Source: Patescibacteria group bacterium
Lineage (GTDB): Bacteria; Patescibacteriota; Minisyncoccia; Minisyncoccales; JAGOPM01
Assembly: GCA_022710815.1 (NCBI GenBank)
Contig: JAKLGF010000037.1
Location: forward strand, 1 to 5,256
Length of the DNA: 5,256 bases
Reading direction: 5' to 3'
The position numbers and the translations under genes are program-made. This document shows positions 1-5,133 of this stretch, in pieces; position 1 is the stretch's first letter, and every line of letters begins with the position of its first letter. The notes under the pieces are model-generated. The model was not told where the DNA came from and did not search any database. It was given only the letters and a program-made list of their open reading frames with translations.

Positions 1-892
1 GCTTAAGCATTAACAAATGACTAGGCGTCAAAGCAGTTCCTGAAACTGCTACAGCGTTTTCAATTCCAGCCTGATGCGACATTATTTCATCCATTTGTCC
101 TTCAACTAAAATACAGGAATCATTTTTTAAAATAGTGACCTTGGCTTTATCTAGGCCATAAAGTATTCTGCTTTTGTCATAAAGCAATGTATTGGGAATA
201 TTCATGTATTTGGCCATACCAGCTGCTTCTTGGGCCTTAGTTAAAACTCTGCCTGTGAACCCAGCTATTTGTCCAGTAATATCAGCAATAGGATACATGA
301 TTCTTCCTCTGAATCGATCATGCATATCTCCTCGCGAAGATCTTAAAGCTAATCCAGCCTGCTCTATTTCATTAGTAGAAAATTTCTTGGAAACCAAGAA
401 ATTAACCAAACTGTGCCAAGTATCTGGAGCCCAGCCGATTCTCCATTTTCTAATTGAATCATCAGTTACTTTTCTTTTGTGCAAATAGTCTCTGGCTTTT
501 TGGCCATTAACAGAAAGATCTAATTGTTTTTCAAAGAATTGGCAAGCCAATTCATTTAATTCATGCATTCTCTGCTTTTGGTCATTGGTCTTTTTGAATT
601 CTGGAGATTCTTTTAATTCCACTCCGGCTTTTTTAGCCAAAGTCTTAAGAGCTTCTCTAAAATCAATGTTTTCAATTTCCATGACAAAGCGGAAAATATC
701 TCCGCCCTTGCCCAGAGAAAAGTCATGCCAGATTTGTTTAGAAGGAGAAACAAAAAAAGAAGGATTCTTTTCAGTGTGAAACGGCGAAAAAGCAGTGTAG
801 TTAACCCCTACCTTCTTGAGCTTGATATATCCTCCCACTACATCAACAATATCAAGTCGCCTTTTAATTTCTTCCACTATGGAATCCTCCAT
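1..892 (-). CDS. dnaG: DNA primase DnaG, N-terminal part (runs off left edge)
   Basis: DnaG synthesises the RNA primers for replication at the fork together with the replicative helicase. The 297 visible residues cover the N-terminal zinc-binding-type domain (about 1-95), a linker, and the start of the catalytic core. Recognisable motifs are PFHTEKNPSF (37-46), GKGGDIF (61-67), DRFRGRIMYPI (192-202), AGFTGR (210-215), the LYGLDKA block (244-250) and the Toprim glutamate in VEGQMD (E264), followed by SGTALT. The later Toprim aspartates and the helicase-binding domain lie outside the window. Three of the four expected zinc ligands are replaced: S36, D57 and L60 stand where E. coli has C40, C61 and C64; only H39 remains. 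The ATG at 892 is used as start; a GTG at 877 preceded by GGAGG is a real alternative. EGQMD and GFTGR are the style seen in Patescibacteria. The family assignment is secure. Confidence 0.95.
   Translation of the reverse strand, partial: MEDSIVEEIKRRLDIVDVVGGYIKLKKVGVNYTAFSPFHTEKNPSFFVSPSKQIWHDFSLGKGGDIFRFVMEIENIDFREALKTLAKKAGVELKESPEFKKTNDQKQRMHELNELACQFFEKQLDLSVNGQKARDYLHKRKVTDDSIRKWRIGWAPDTWHSLVNFLVSKKFSTNEIEQAGLALRSSRGDMHDRFRGRIMYPIADITGQIAGFTGRVLTKAQEAAGMAKYMNIPNTLLYDKSRILYGLDKAKVTILKNDSCILVEGQMDEIMSHQAGIENAVAVSGTALTPSHLLMLK
381..403 (-). repeat. Perfect inverted repeat inside dnaG
   Basis: AATTTCTTGG and CCAAGAAATT form a perfect 10-bp stem around a 3-nt loop, within the coding sequence for residues about 164-171 of the primase. 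Only four of ten pairs are G-C and there is no long T-tract after it, so a terminator role is not supported. It may only reflect local codon choice. Confidence 0.5.
886..890 (-). promoter_or_regulatory. GGAGG Shine-Dalgarno-like motif just inside dnaG
   Basis: Read on the minus strand, GGAGG covers the second codon and part of the third of dnaG as annotated. It lies 8 nt before an in-frame GTG at 877-875. It is the only consensus-strength Shine-Dalgarno sequence noticed next to a possible start in the window. It therefore matters for choosing between the ATG at 892, which has no such site in front of it, and the GTG. It may equally be a coincidence of the Glu-Asp codons. Confidence 0.35.
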
Positions 893-899
893 TGGTTTG

Positions 900-928
900 T
901 AGACTAAAAGTCATAATCACTATATACT
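900..928 (+). promoter_or_regulatory. Weak promoter candidate for the metallophosphoesterase gene
   Basis: TAGACT (900-905, four of six matches to the -35 consensus) and TATACT (923-928, five of six to the -10) are 17 nt apart on the plus strand. The predicted start near 935 gives a leader of about 46 nt before the ATG at 981. Its -10 box shares bases 923-924 with the -10 of the divergent dnaG promoter. A CATAAT at 965-970 is a competing -10 that would give an almost leaderless transcript. Confidence 0.3.
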
Positions 929-947
929 AAAAACAGACAGCTCACAA
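919..947 (-). promoter_or_regulatory. Promoter candidate for dnaG
   Basis: On the minus strand, TTGTGA (947-942, four of six matches to TTGACA) and TATAGT (924-919, five of six to TATAAT) are separated by exactly 17 nt. The predicted start near 912 gives a leader of about 20 nt before the dnaG ATG. That leader begins with a tiny inverted repeat, GACTTTTAGTC. This is a sigma-70-type call from consensus matching only. Confidence 0.55.
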
Positions 948-980
948 CCTTGGTCATTTTAAGACATAATCCAGGAATCT

Positions 981-1469
981 ATGCAAATAGCAATTGTTTC
1001 TGACAGCCATGACAATCAAAACAATATCCAGAAAATGCTGGATTTTTGTTCTCAAAACAAAATTCAGATAATAATCCACTGCGGAGATGTAACAACCAAA
1101 GAAACCGCCTTGTTTTTAGACCAGAATTTTAATGGAAAAATCTATTTATCTTTGGGCAATTGCGACCAAGACCATGATATTTCTGATCTTAATTTGAAAA
1201 ACTTTTCAATTTTTAATAATATTGGGAACTTAGAACTCCAAGGATTAAAAATTGGCTTCTGCCATTTCCCCGAATTAGCCAAAGATTCTTGTCTTAGCTA
1301 TGACTTTTTCTTTTACGGACATACTCATAAGCCTTGGATTCAAAAAGTCCAGGATTGCCAATTAGCTAATCCTGGAACATTAGGAGGTGTATTTTACAAA
1401 CCTAGTTTTGCTGTCTTGGATTTAGAAACCAAGAAATTAGAATTAAAACTCTTAGAACTTCTTAGCTGA
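981..1469 (+). CDS. YfcE/MJ0936-family metallophosphoesterase
   Basis: A 162-residue single-domain calcineurin-like phosphoesterase, the usual size for the YfcE/MJ0936 family. These proteins are soluble, metal-dependent phosphodiesterases, usually with two divalent metals (often Mn). The metal-site motifs appear in order: SDSHD (D8, H10), GDVT (D36), GNCD (N60, D62), a histidine at H95 (CHF), and GHTHKP (H114, H116), followed by the family's NPGT turn (130-133). The natural substrate cannot be told from sequence; family members cleave model phosphodiesters. The ATG at 981 puts the first metal motif at residue 8, as expected, and a weak AGGA lies 4 nt upstream (973-976). The gene is divergent from dnaG. 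Its last 18 bp, including the TGA stop, overlap the 3' end of the convergent channel gene. TGA as terminator fits the standard code rather than the TGA-as-glycine code of some Patescibacteria. Confidence 0.92.
   Translation: MQIAIVSDSHDNQNNIQKMLDFCSQNKIQIIIHCGDVTTKETALFLDQNFNGKIYLSLGNCDQDHDISDLNLKNFSIFNNIGNLELQGLKIGFCHFPELAKDSCLSYDFFFYGHTHKPWIQKVQDCQLANPGTLGGVFYKPSFAVLDLETKKLELKLLELLS
1342..1376 (-). terminator. Intrinsic terminator candidate for the glmS-to-channel operon, inside the convergent gene
   Basis: On the minus strand a perfect 9-bp stem (TCCAGGATT pairing with AATCCTGGA) encloses an 11-nt loop and is followed by C and then five T. It begins 75 nt beyond the stop codon of the channel gene, where an operon terminator would be expected. 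There is no T-tract on the plus-strand side, so it should act on minus-strand transcripts only. It lies within the phosphoesterase coding sequence, and one arm encodes the conserved Asn-Pro-Gly. No folding energy was computed. Confidence 0.5.
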
Positions 1470-2012
1470 AATCTTAATGGCGCTATTGGGAATAAAGTGC
1501 TCCATTCCATCATCTCCTTGAACAATTGTTCTGCGCAAAGAAATATCTTTAACTGTTCCTTGAACAATAGTCTTGGCATCAACAAGACTTAATTTGACTT
1601 GATCTCCGATTCTGAATTGATCATCAGACAAAATCATAACTCCGGCTAGAAAATCCACAATCATTTCCTTGGAAGCCAAACCTAGGCCAACACTTAAAAC
1701 TCCGGCTCCGGCTAATAATGGGCCAACATTAATTCCAAAAATGGGTAAAATAGTTAAGAGCGCGATTATTCTGACAAAGATTCTCAAGAAATTAGAAAAA
1801 GAAGAAACAATAGTTTCAATTCTTTTTTGTTCTACTTTCCCGAATTTATGCCAAACAGCTCCTCTTACTAATCTGGCTATGGCAAAATCAGCTACTAATT
1901 CAATAACTAAAAAGATTACTAGGGCTTTAACTAGTTTCCATCCGTATTCTACCAAGAATCCGACAAAAAGATTATTAATTTCAATTAAAAATTGTGAAGC
2001 TTGAGCTAACAT
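1452..2012 (-). CDS. Short MscS-family mechanosensitive ion channel
   Basis: A 186-residue membrane protein of the small-conductance mechanosensitive channel family, which opens under membrane tension to release solutes on osmotic downshock. Predicted membrane segments are at about 24-46 and 75-94, then the glycine/alanine-rich pore helix at 96-128 (LLAGAGVLSVGLGLASKE). A beta domain follows, with the family signatures FRIGDQV (133-139), GTVKDISLRRT (152-162) and DDGMEHFIPNS (167-177). The protein ends only nine residues after this last motif, so it lacks the C-terminal alpha/beta cytoplasmic domain of E. coli MscS (286 residues). The ATG at 2012 lies 7 bp after the superoxide reductase stop. 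The frame stays open upstream to 2144, but that part is antisense to nothing useful and overlaps the reductase gene, so the downstream Met is preferred. No Shine-Dalgarno is visible; translational coupling is likely. It is the last gene of the glmS operon. Confidence 0.9.
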   Translation of the reverse strand: MLAQASQFLIEINNLFVGFLVEYGWKLVKALVIFLVIELVADFAIARLVRGAVWHKFGKVEQKRIETIVSSFSNFLRIFVRIIALLTILPIFGINVGPLLAGAGVLSVGLGLASKEMIVDFLAGVMILSDDQFRIGDQVKLSLVDAKTIVQGTVKDISLRRTIVQGDDGMEHFIPNSAIKISAKKF

Positions 2013-2019
2013 AATTATA

Positions 2020-2391
2020 TTAATTAGATTTCCAAAGGCCGTGCAAATTACAATATTCTCTAGCTTGGCCTCCGCATTCAGAACAGCAAAATTCTGCTTC
2101 TGGAGCATCTCCTGGTTTGAGGAATTTCCTGCAACCGCATTCAAGGCACTCTATCCATTGGATATAGTGGGAATCTTCCATGGGATGAGGAATTGATCCA
2201 ACTTTTACTTTTATTCCCTTTTCTGTTTTTTCAATAACAGGAACATGCTTTTCCAAAGATGCCTCAACAGTATTTTCAGATAATAATTCCATATCTTGTC
2301 CGCAACAAACCAAGGTTCCAGCTCCTGTATTTATTACTTCCACAATATTTCCGCAAACTTTACAGCGATATATTTGTTTTATTTGTGTCAT
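2020..2391 (-). CDS. dfx: Desulfoferrodoxin-type superoxide reductase (2Fe-SOR) with extra cysteines
   Basis: A 123-residue cytoplasmic enzyme expected to reduce superoxide to hydrogen peroxide without releasing oxygen, using electrons from a rubredoxin-like donor. The N-terminal desulforedoxin domain has the FeS4 ligands C10, C13, C29 and C30. The catalytic domain keeps the whole Fe(His4Cys) site: H49, H69, H75, C114 and H117, in the motifs [17 protein letters not shown] and YCNLHGLWK, plus E47/K48. Unusually, it also has C82, C85, C87, C102, C103 and C106, arranged as two CxECG knuckles where ordinary family members have variable loops. The start at 2391 matches the usual short N-terminus before the first cysteine pair and lies 2 bp after the upstream stop. 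ATGs at 2403 and 2409 would overlap that gene. It is the third gene of the operon. Its presence suggests an anaerobic or microaerophilic host that meets oxygen. Confidence 0.95.
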   Translation of the reverse strand: MTQIKQIYRCKVCGNIVEVINTGAGTLVCCGQDMELLSENTVEASLEKHVPVIEKTEKGIKVKVGSIPHPMEDSHYIQWIECLECGCRKFLKPGDAPEAEFCCSECGGQAREYCNLHGLWKSN

Positions 2392-2393
2392 AG

Positions 2394-2888
2394 TTATTTC
2401 CATTGGCAATTATTTTCTACGCACTGACAGGAAAGATTATACTTCTCTGCTTTGTAGCATTCTCTGAATTCACAAGTTGTTACTACTGGATCTTGGCTCT
2501 TAGACTGGCAAACCTGGCTAGAGCATCCTCCAACAATACAGTCAGAATTGGTTTTGCAAGTTCCTTGGGCATAACCGCAGAAGTCATCTTCTCCTGTTCC
2601 TTTTTGGCATTCTCCTCTGAAAAAGGCCCATTCTTCGCATTCTGTTCCATTATTGAAAACACAAATTCCATATTGTCCGCCTTCTTTATCTTCGCGGATA
2701 TCTAATCTTCCTCCTTGCTTAATACAATTAGTAGAGGCAGGATTAGCTAATTGAGTATTTTCTTTGGGAGTAGTTGTGCTATTGGATTGATTAAGCGGTA
2801 CGTTGTTTTTATTATTTTGCACATACCAAATTGAGCCCATAGCTATTACTACAAGCAATCCTATTAACAAATGTTTAAATGTACCCAT
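2394..2888 (-). CDS. Membrane-anchored DUF333 plus cysteine-cluster protein
   Basis: A 164-residue exported protein of unknown function. Residues 7-23 form a hydrophobic N-terminal anchor or uncleaved signal, preceded by a lysine, then an Asn/Thr-rich linker (24-46). Residues 47-94 match the DUF333 type: [23 protein letters not shown] and [12 protein letters not shown], with cysteines at 55, 76, 84 and 94. Residues 104-164 form a cysteine-rich module with ten cysteines. The last eight (117, 122, 127, 139, 144, 154, 156, 161) resemble the eight-cysteine-cluster domain ending in [10 protein letters not shown]. All 14 cysteines lie outside the membrane segment, and disulphides or metal binding are both possible. 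The ATG at 2888 lies 15 bp after the glmS stop in an A-rich spacer with no Shine-Dalgarno site. The next gene begins 2 bp after its stop. The domain names are from memory of the families; no function is known to me. Confidence 0.85.
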   Translation of the reverse strand: MGTFKHLLIGLLVVIAMGSIWYVQNNKNNVPLNQSNSTTTPKENTQLANPASTNCIKQGGRLDIREDKEGGQYGICVFNNGTECEEWAFFRGECQKGTGEDDFCGYAQGTCKTNSDCIVGGCSSQVCQSKSQDPVVTTCEFRECYKAEKYNLSCQCVENNCQWK

Positions 2889-2903
2889 AATTTTCTTTTT
2901 ATT

Positions 2904-4733
2904 TTATTCTACCGTAACAGACTTGGCCAAGTTTCTAGGCTTGTCCACGTCATACCCGCGCAAAGCTGCGCAATGATAAGCAAAAATTTGAAGAGGAATA
3001 ACAGAAAGGATTGGAGTCAGCATTTCTAAAGTTTTAGGGATGTATATGACATCTTTGGTAATTTTAGCAATTTCTTTATCACCCTGAGTGGCAATGGCTA
3101 AAATTGATCCTCCCCTTGCCTTTATTTCCTCGATATTAGAAATCATCTTTTCATAAACACTATCCTTGGGAGCAATAGCAAAAGTTGGAAAATCTTTATC
3201 AATCATGGCAATAGGGCCATGCTTAGTTTCTCCAGCCGCGCATCCTTGGGCATTCATGTAGGAAATTTCTTTTAATTTCAAAGCTCCTTCTAGGGCAACT
3301 GGATAATTGTATTTTCTTCCGATGAACAAGAAATTATTACTCTTATAATATTTCTTAGCTAATTTTTTGATTTCTGGTTCTTGTTCTAAAACCTTCTGAA
3401 TTAATTTAGGAAGAGCATTTAATTCTTTAGCAATTCTCTGGCCAGTAACCAAAGACATTTGTCTTTGTCTGCCCAAGAATAATGTCAGTAAAGATAAAAT
3501 GGTTAATTGGGAAGTAAAAGCTTTGGTTGAGGCCACGCTTACTTCTGGTCCAATGTGATTATATATCCCAGCTTCTGTTTCTCGGGCAATGGTTGAGCCA
3601 ACCACATTAACTACTCCCATTGTTGGCAGTCCTTTCATTTTCGCTTCTCGCAAAGCTACCAAGGTATCTATTGTTTCTCCTGATTGGGAAATACAAAGCA
3701 AGGCAGTGTTTTTGTCTAAAACTGGTTTGCGATATCTTAATTCAGAAGCCATTTCCACTTCTACTGGAATGCCAGCATATTCTTCTAGCATGAATTCTCC
3801 CACTAGTCCGGCTAAATAGGCAGTACCACAGCCTGTGATTATTAATCTATCAATATCCCTCAATTTTTCAGCAATATTCTCAATTCCTCCCAACTTGGCA
3901 TTTCCCTCTTTAACCATTAATCTTCCAGCCAAGGAATTCTTAATGGAATCAGCTTGTTCAAATATTTCCTTAATCATGAAATGAGGATAGCCTCCTTTTT
4001 GGGCTTCAGAAATATTCCATTCTAAAACTTCCTTTTTCTTGTCCAATTTCTGATTAGCTAGATTAGTAAACTCTACTCCTTGCAGAGTAATAACAGCAAT
4101 TTCTCCATCATTGAGATAAACAACTTCTTTGGTGTGGTCTAGAATAGCAGAAGCATCAGAGGCTACTAAATACTCATCATTGCCCATTCCAATTAAAATT
4201 GGCGACGAGTTTTTAGCAACAACAATTTTTTCTGGATCATCTTTGGCAATTACAGCTAAGCCATAGCTTCCCTTAACTAATTTCAAAGCTGAGATAACTG
4301 CATTTTCTAAATTACCACTGAAGAATTTTTCAATTAAGTGAGCTAGAACTTCAGTATCTGTTTCAGAATAGAATTTGTGTCCTTCTTCTAAAAGCTTGGC
4401 TCTTAATTCTCGATAATTCTCAATTATTCCATTGTGAGCTAAGAAAATATTTTTCTTGCAATCATGATGAGGATGAGCATTCTTTTCTGTTACCCCTCCA
4501 TGGGTTGCCCAGCGAGTATGAGCAATGCCAAAATCGCCATCAATTTCTTGATTGCCAATAGCTTGAGCTAGGGCTGCAATTTTTCCCACACTCTTAATGT
4601 TTTTTATTTCCTTCCCTCGCGCTCCAATACTGATCCCGGCTGAATCATAGCCGCGATATTCTAGTCTGCGCAGTCCGTCAAGCAAAACTTGCAATGTTTT
4701 TTTAGAGCCTAAGTAGCCCACAATTCCACACAT
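2904..4733 (-). CDS. glmS: Glutamine-fructose-6-phosphate aminotransferase (glucosamine-6-phosphate synthase)
   Basis: GlmS converts fructose 6-phosphate and glutamine to glucosamine 6-phosphate and glutamate, the first committed step toward UDP-GlcNAc for peptidoglycan and surface glycans. It is cytoplasmic. At 609 residues it is the same length as E. coli GlmS. The glutaminase domain (about 2-220) has the catalytic Cys2, TRWATHG (R74, W75), HNGIIENY (N101, G102) and SETDTEV (D126). The two SIS sugar-isomerase domains follow: the first has GCGTAYLAG (301-309), SQSGET (349-354) and STKAF (402-406); the second has LEGALKLKEISY with E489, and KHGP with H505. The C-tail KPRNLAKSVTVE carries K604, matching the E. 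coli catalytic Lys603. Nothing essential is missing. The start is fixed by Cys2. The predicted promoter sits so close that the mRNA would be nearly leaderless, and no glmS ribozyme or upstream leader fits in the 60-bp gap. It is the first gene of the operon. Confidence 0.98.
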   Translation of the reverse strand: MCGIVGYLGSKKTLQVLLDGLRRLEYRGYDSAGISIGARGKEIKNIKSVGKIAALAQAIGNQEIDGDFGIAHTRWATHGGVTEKNAHPHHDCKKNIFLAHNGIIENYRELRAKLLEEGHKFYSETDTEVLAHLIEKFFSGNLENAVISALKLVKGSYGLAVIAKDDPEKIVVAKNSSPILIGMGNDEYLVASDASAILDHTKEVVYLNDGEIAVITLQGVEFTNLANQKLDKKKEVLEWNISEAQKGGYPHFMIKEIFEQADSIKNSLAGRLMVKEGNAKLGGIENIAEKLRDIDRLIITGCGTAYLAGLVGEFMLEEYAGIPVEVEMASELRYRKPVLDKNTALLCISQSGETIDTLVALREAKMKGLPTMGVVNVVGSTIARETEAGIYNHIGPEVSVASTKAFTSQLTILSLLTLFLGRQRQMSLVTGQRIAKELNALPKLIQKVLEQEPEIKKLAKKYYKSNNFLFIGRKYNYPVALEGALKLKEISYMNAQGCAAGETKHGPIAMIDKDFPTFAIAPKDSVYEKMISNIEEIKARGGSILAIATQGDKEIAKITKDVIYIPKTLEMLTPILSVIPLQIFAYHCAALRGYDVDKPRNLAKSVTVE

Positions 4734-4743
4734 AGTTTTTTGT

Positions 4744-4771
4744 ATTATAAAGAAAAACAGGCTTTTAGCAA
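4744..4771 (-). promoter_or_regulatory. Promoter candidate for the glmS operon
   Basis: On the minus strand a perfect TATAAT (4749-4744) is preceded, after 16 nt, by TTGCTA (4771-4766, four of six matches to TTGACA). Only 10 nt separate the -10 box from the glmS ATG, so transcription starting 6-8 nt downstream would leave a leader of about 2-4 nt. The -35 box lies in the loop and arm of the terminator of the preceding gene. Confidence 0.6.
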
Positions 4772-4778
4772 AGCCTGT
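4750..4778 (-). terminator. Intrinsic terminator after the Pro-rich membrane protein gene
   Basis: On the minus strand a perfect 9-bp stem (ACAGGCTTT pairing with AAAGCCTGT) with a GCTA loop is followed by a T-rich tail (TTTTCTT) that runs straight into the glmS TATAAT. It begins 15 nt after the stop codon of the upstream gene. The plus-strand side has no T-tract, so it is directional. It separates the upstream transcription unit from glmS. Confidence 0.8.
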
Positions 4779-4793
4779 CTGGGGTGGATAAGA

Positions 4794-5132
4794 TTAATAC
4801 TGTGGTCCGCCTTCTACTGGTGGAGGTGGTGTGTTAGGATTACCAGGAGCTGGTGGCATACCTGCTGGACGAGAATTATCAGTAGCTGGAGTAACTTCAA
4901 TTACTGGAGCAGTGGGTGTAGCTGAAGTAGGAGTAGAACTAGATGGAATTACAGTTGTTGGATTCTCTACTTCCACTTTAATATCTTGTATTGGCTGTTC
5001 TATTTTTGGCTGTTCTTGCTTAGGTGGTTCAATTTTGGTTACTTTTCCGCCCAAAAGAATGTATGCTCCGATTATAGCGACTACTACTATGCTAACTATT
5101 GTACCAATATGATTGTTTTTTTGTTCTTCCAT
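4794..5132 (-). CDS. Single-pass membrane protein with Pro/Thr/Ser-rich tail, unknown function
   Basis: A 112-residue protein not recognised as a named family. A short polar N-terminus (MEEQKNNH) precedes one strongly hydrophobic segment (about 9-28: Ile/Val/Ala-rich, ending LLGG). An 80-residue low-complexity tail follows: first Lys/Glu/Gln/Pro-rich (PPKQEQPKIEQP), then Ser/Thr/Pro-rich, ending in a PPPP-containing segment. This layout fits a surface-exposed, wall-spanning stalk or a small anchored envelope protein; the tail outside is inferred, not shown. The ATG at 5132 puts the membrane segment right at the N-terminus and lies 1 bp after the stop of the preceding reading frame. The frame stays open upstream, with an ATG at 5210 and beyond to the window edge, so a longer protein cannot be excluded. 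No Shine-Dalgarno site is visible. The gene ends at an intrinsic terminator, so it is probably last in its unit. Confidence 0.7.
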   Translation of the reverse strand: MEEQKNNHIGTIVSIVVVAIIGAYILLGGKVTKIEPPKQEQPKIEQPIQDIKVEVENPTTVIPSSSTPTSATPTAPVIEVTPATDNSRPAGMPPAPGNPNTPPPPVEGGPQY

Positions 5133-5133
5133 G

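Noticed and set aside
32..50. 7-bp stem (AGCAGTT/AACTGCT) in dnaG
   Set aside because: It lies in codons for the conserved VSGTA stretch and has no T-tract, so it is probably chance.
192..907. Plus-strand open frames of 98, 64 and 60 codons
   Set aside because: They lie antisense to a clearly conserved primase sequence and show no protein features.
390..1439. 15-nt direct repeat GAAACCAAGAAATTA at 390-404 and 1425-1439
   Set aside because: It lies in two unrelated coding sequences on opposite strands, is made of common AT-rich codons, and has no flanking duplication or mobile-element feature.
1467..1469. TGA read as glycine (alternative code of some Patescibacteria)
   Set aside because: Stopping at this TGA gives a phosphoesterase of normal family length; reading through would run deeper into the antisense of the channel gene.
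1520..1531. 12-bp palindrome GAACAATTGTTC and the repeated TIVQG peptide (codons near 1520 and 1560)
   Set aside because: The short repeat arises from two similar beta strands in the channel domain; there is no promoter or spacing to suggest an operator.
1537..1550. Plus-strand AAAGA/TCTTT hairpin as terminator for the phosphoesterase
   Set aside because: It is a 5-bp stem with one G-C pair and no T-tract; no convincing plus-strand terminator was found.
2013..2144. Upstream extension of the MscS-type channel frame by 44 codons
   Set aside because: It overlaps the conserved catalytic end of the superoxide reductase gene, and the residues do not resemble an MscS N-terminus. The Met at 2012, 7 bp after the reductase stop, fits better.
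2403..2705. Plus-strand open frame of 100 codons and minus-strand 62-codon frame at 2483-2671
   Set aside because: Both are shadows of the DUF333/cysteine-cluster gene, whose domain motifs are unmistakable.
4734..4793. glmS ribozyme or another leader element before glmS
   Set aside because: The 60-bp gap is filled by a terminator and promoter and is far too short for the ribozyme core.
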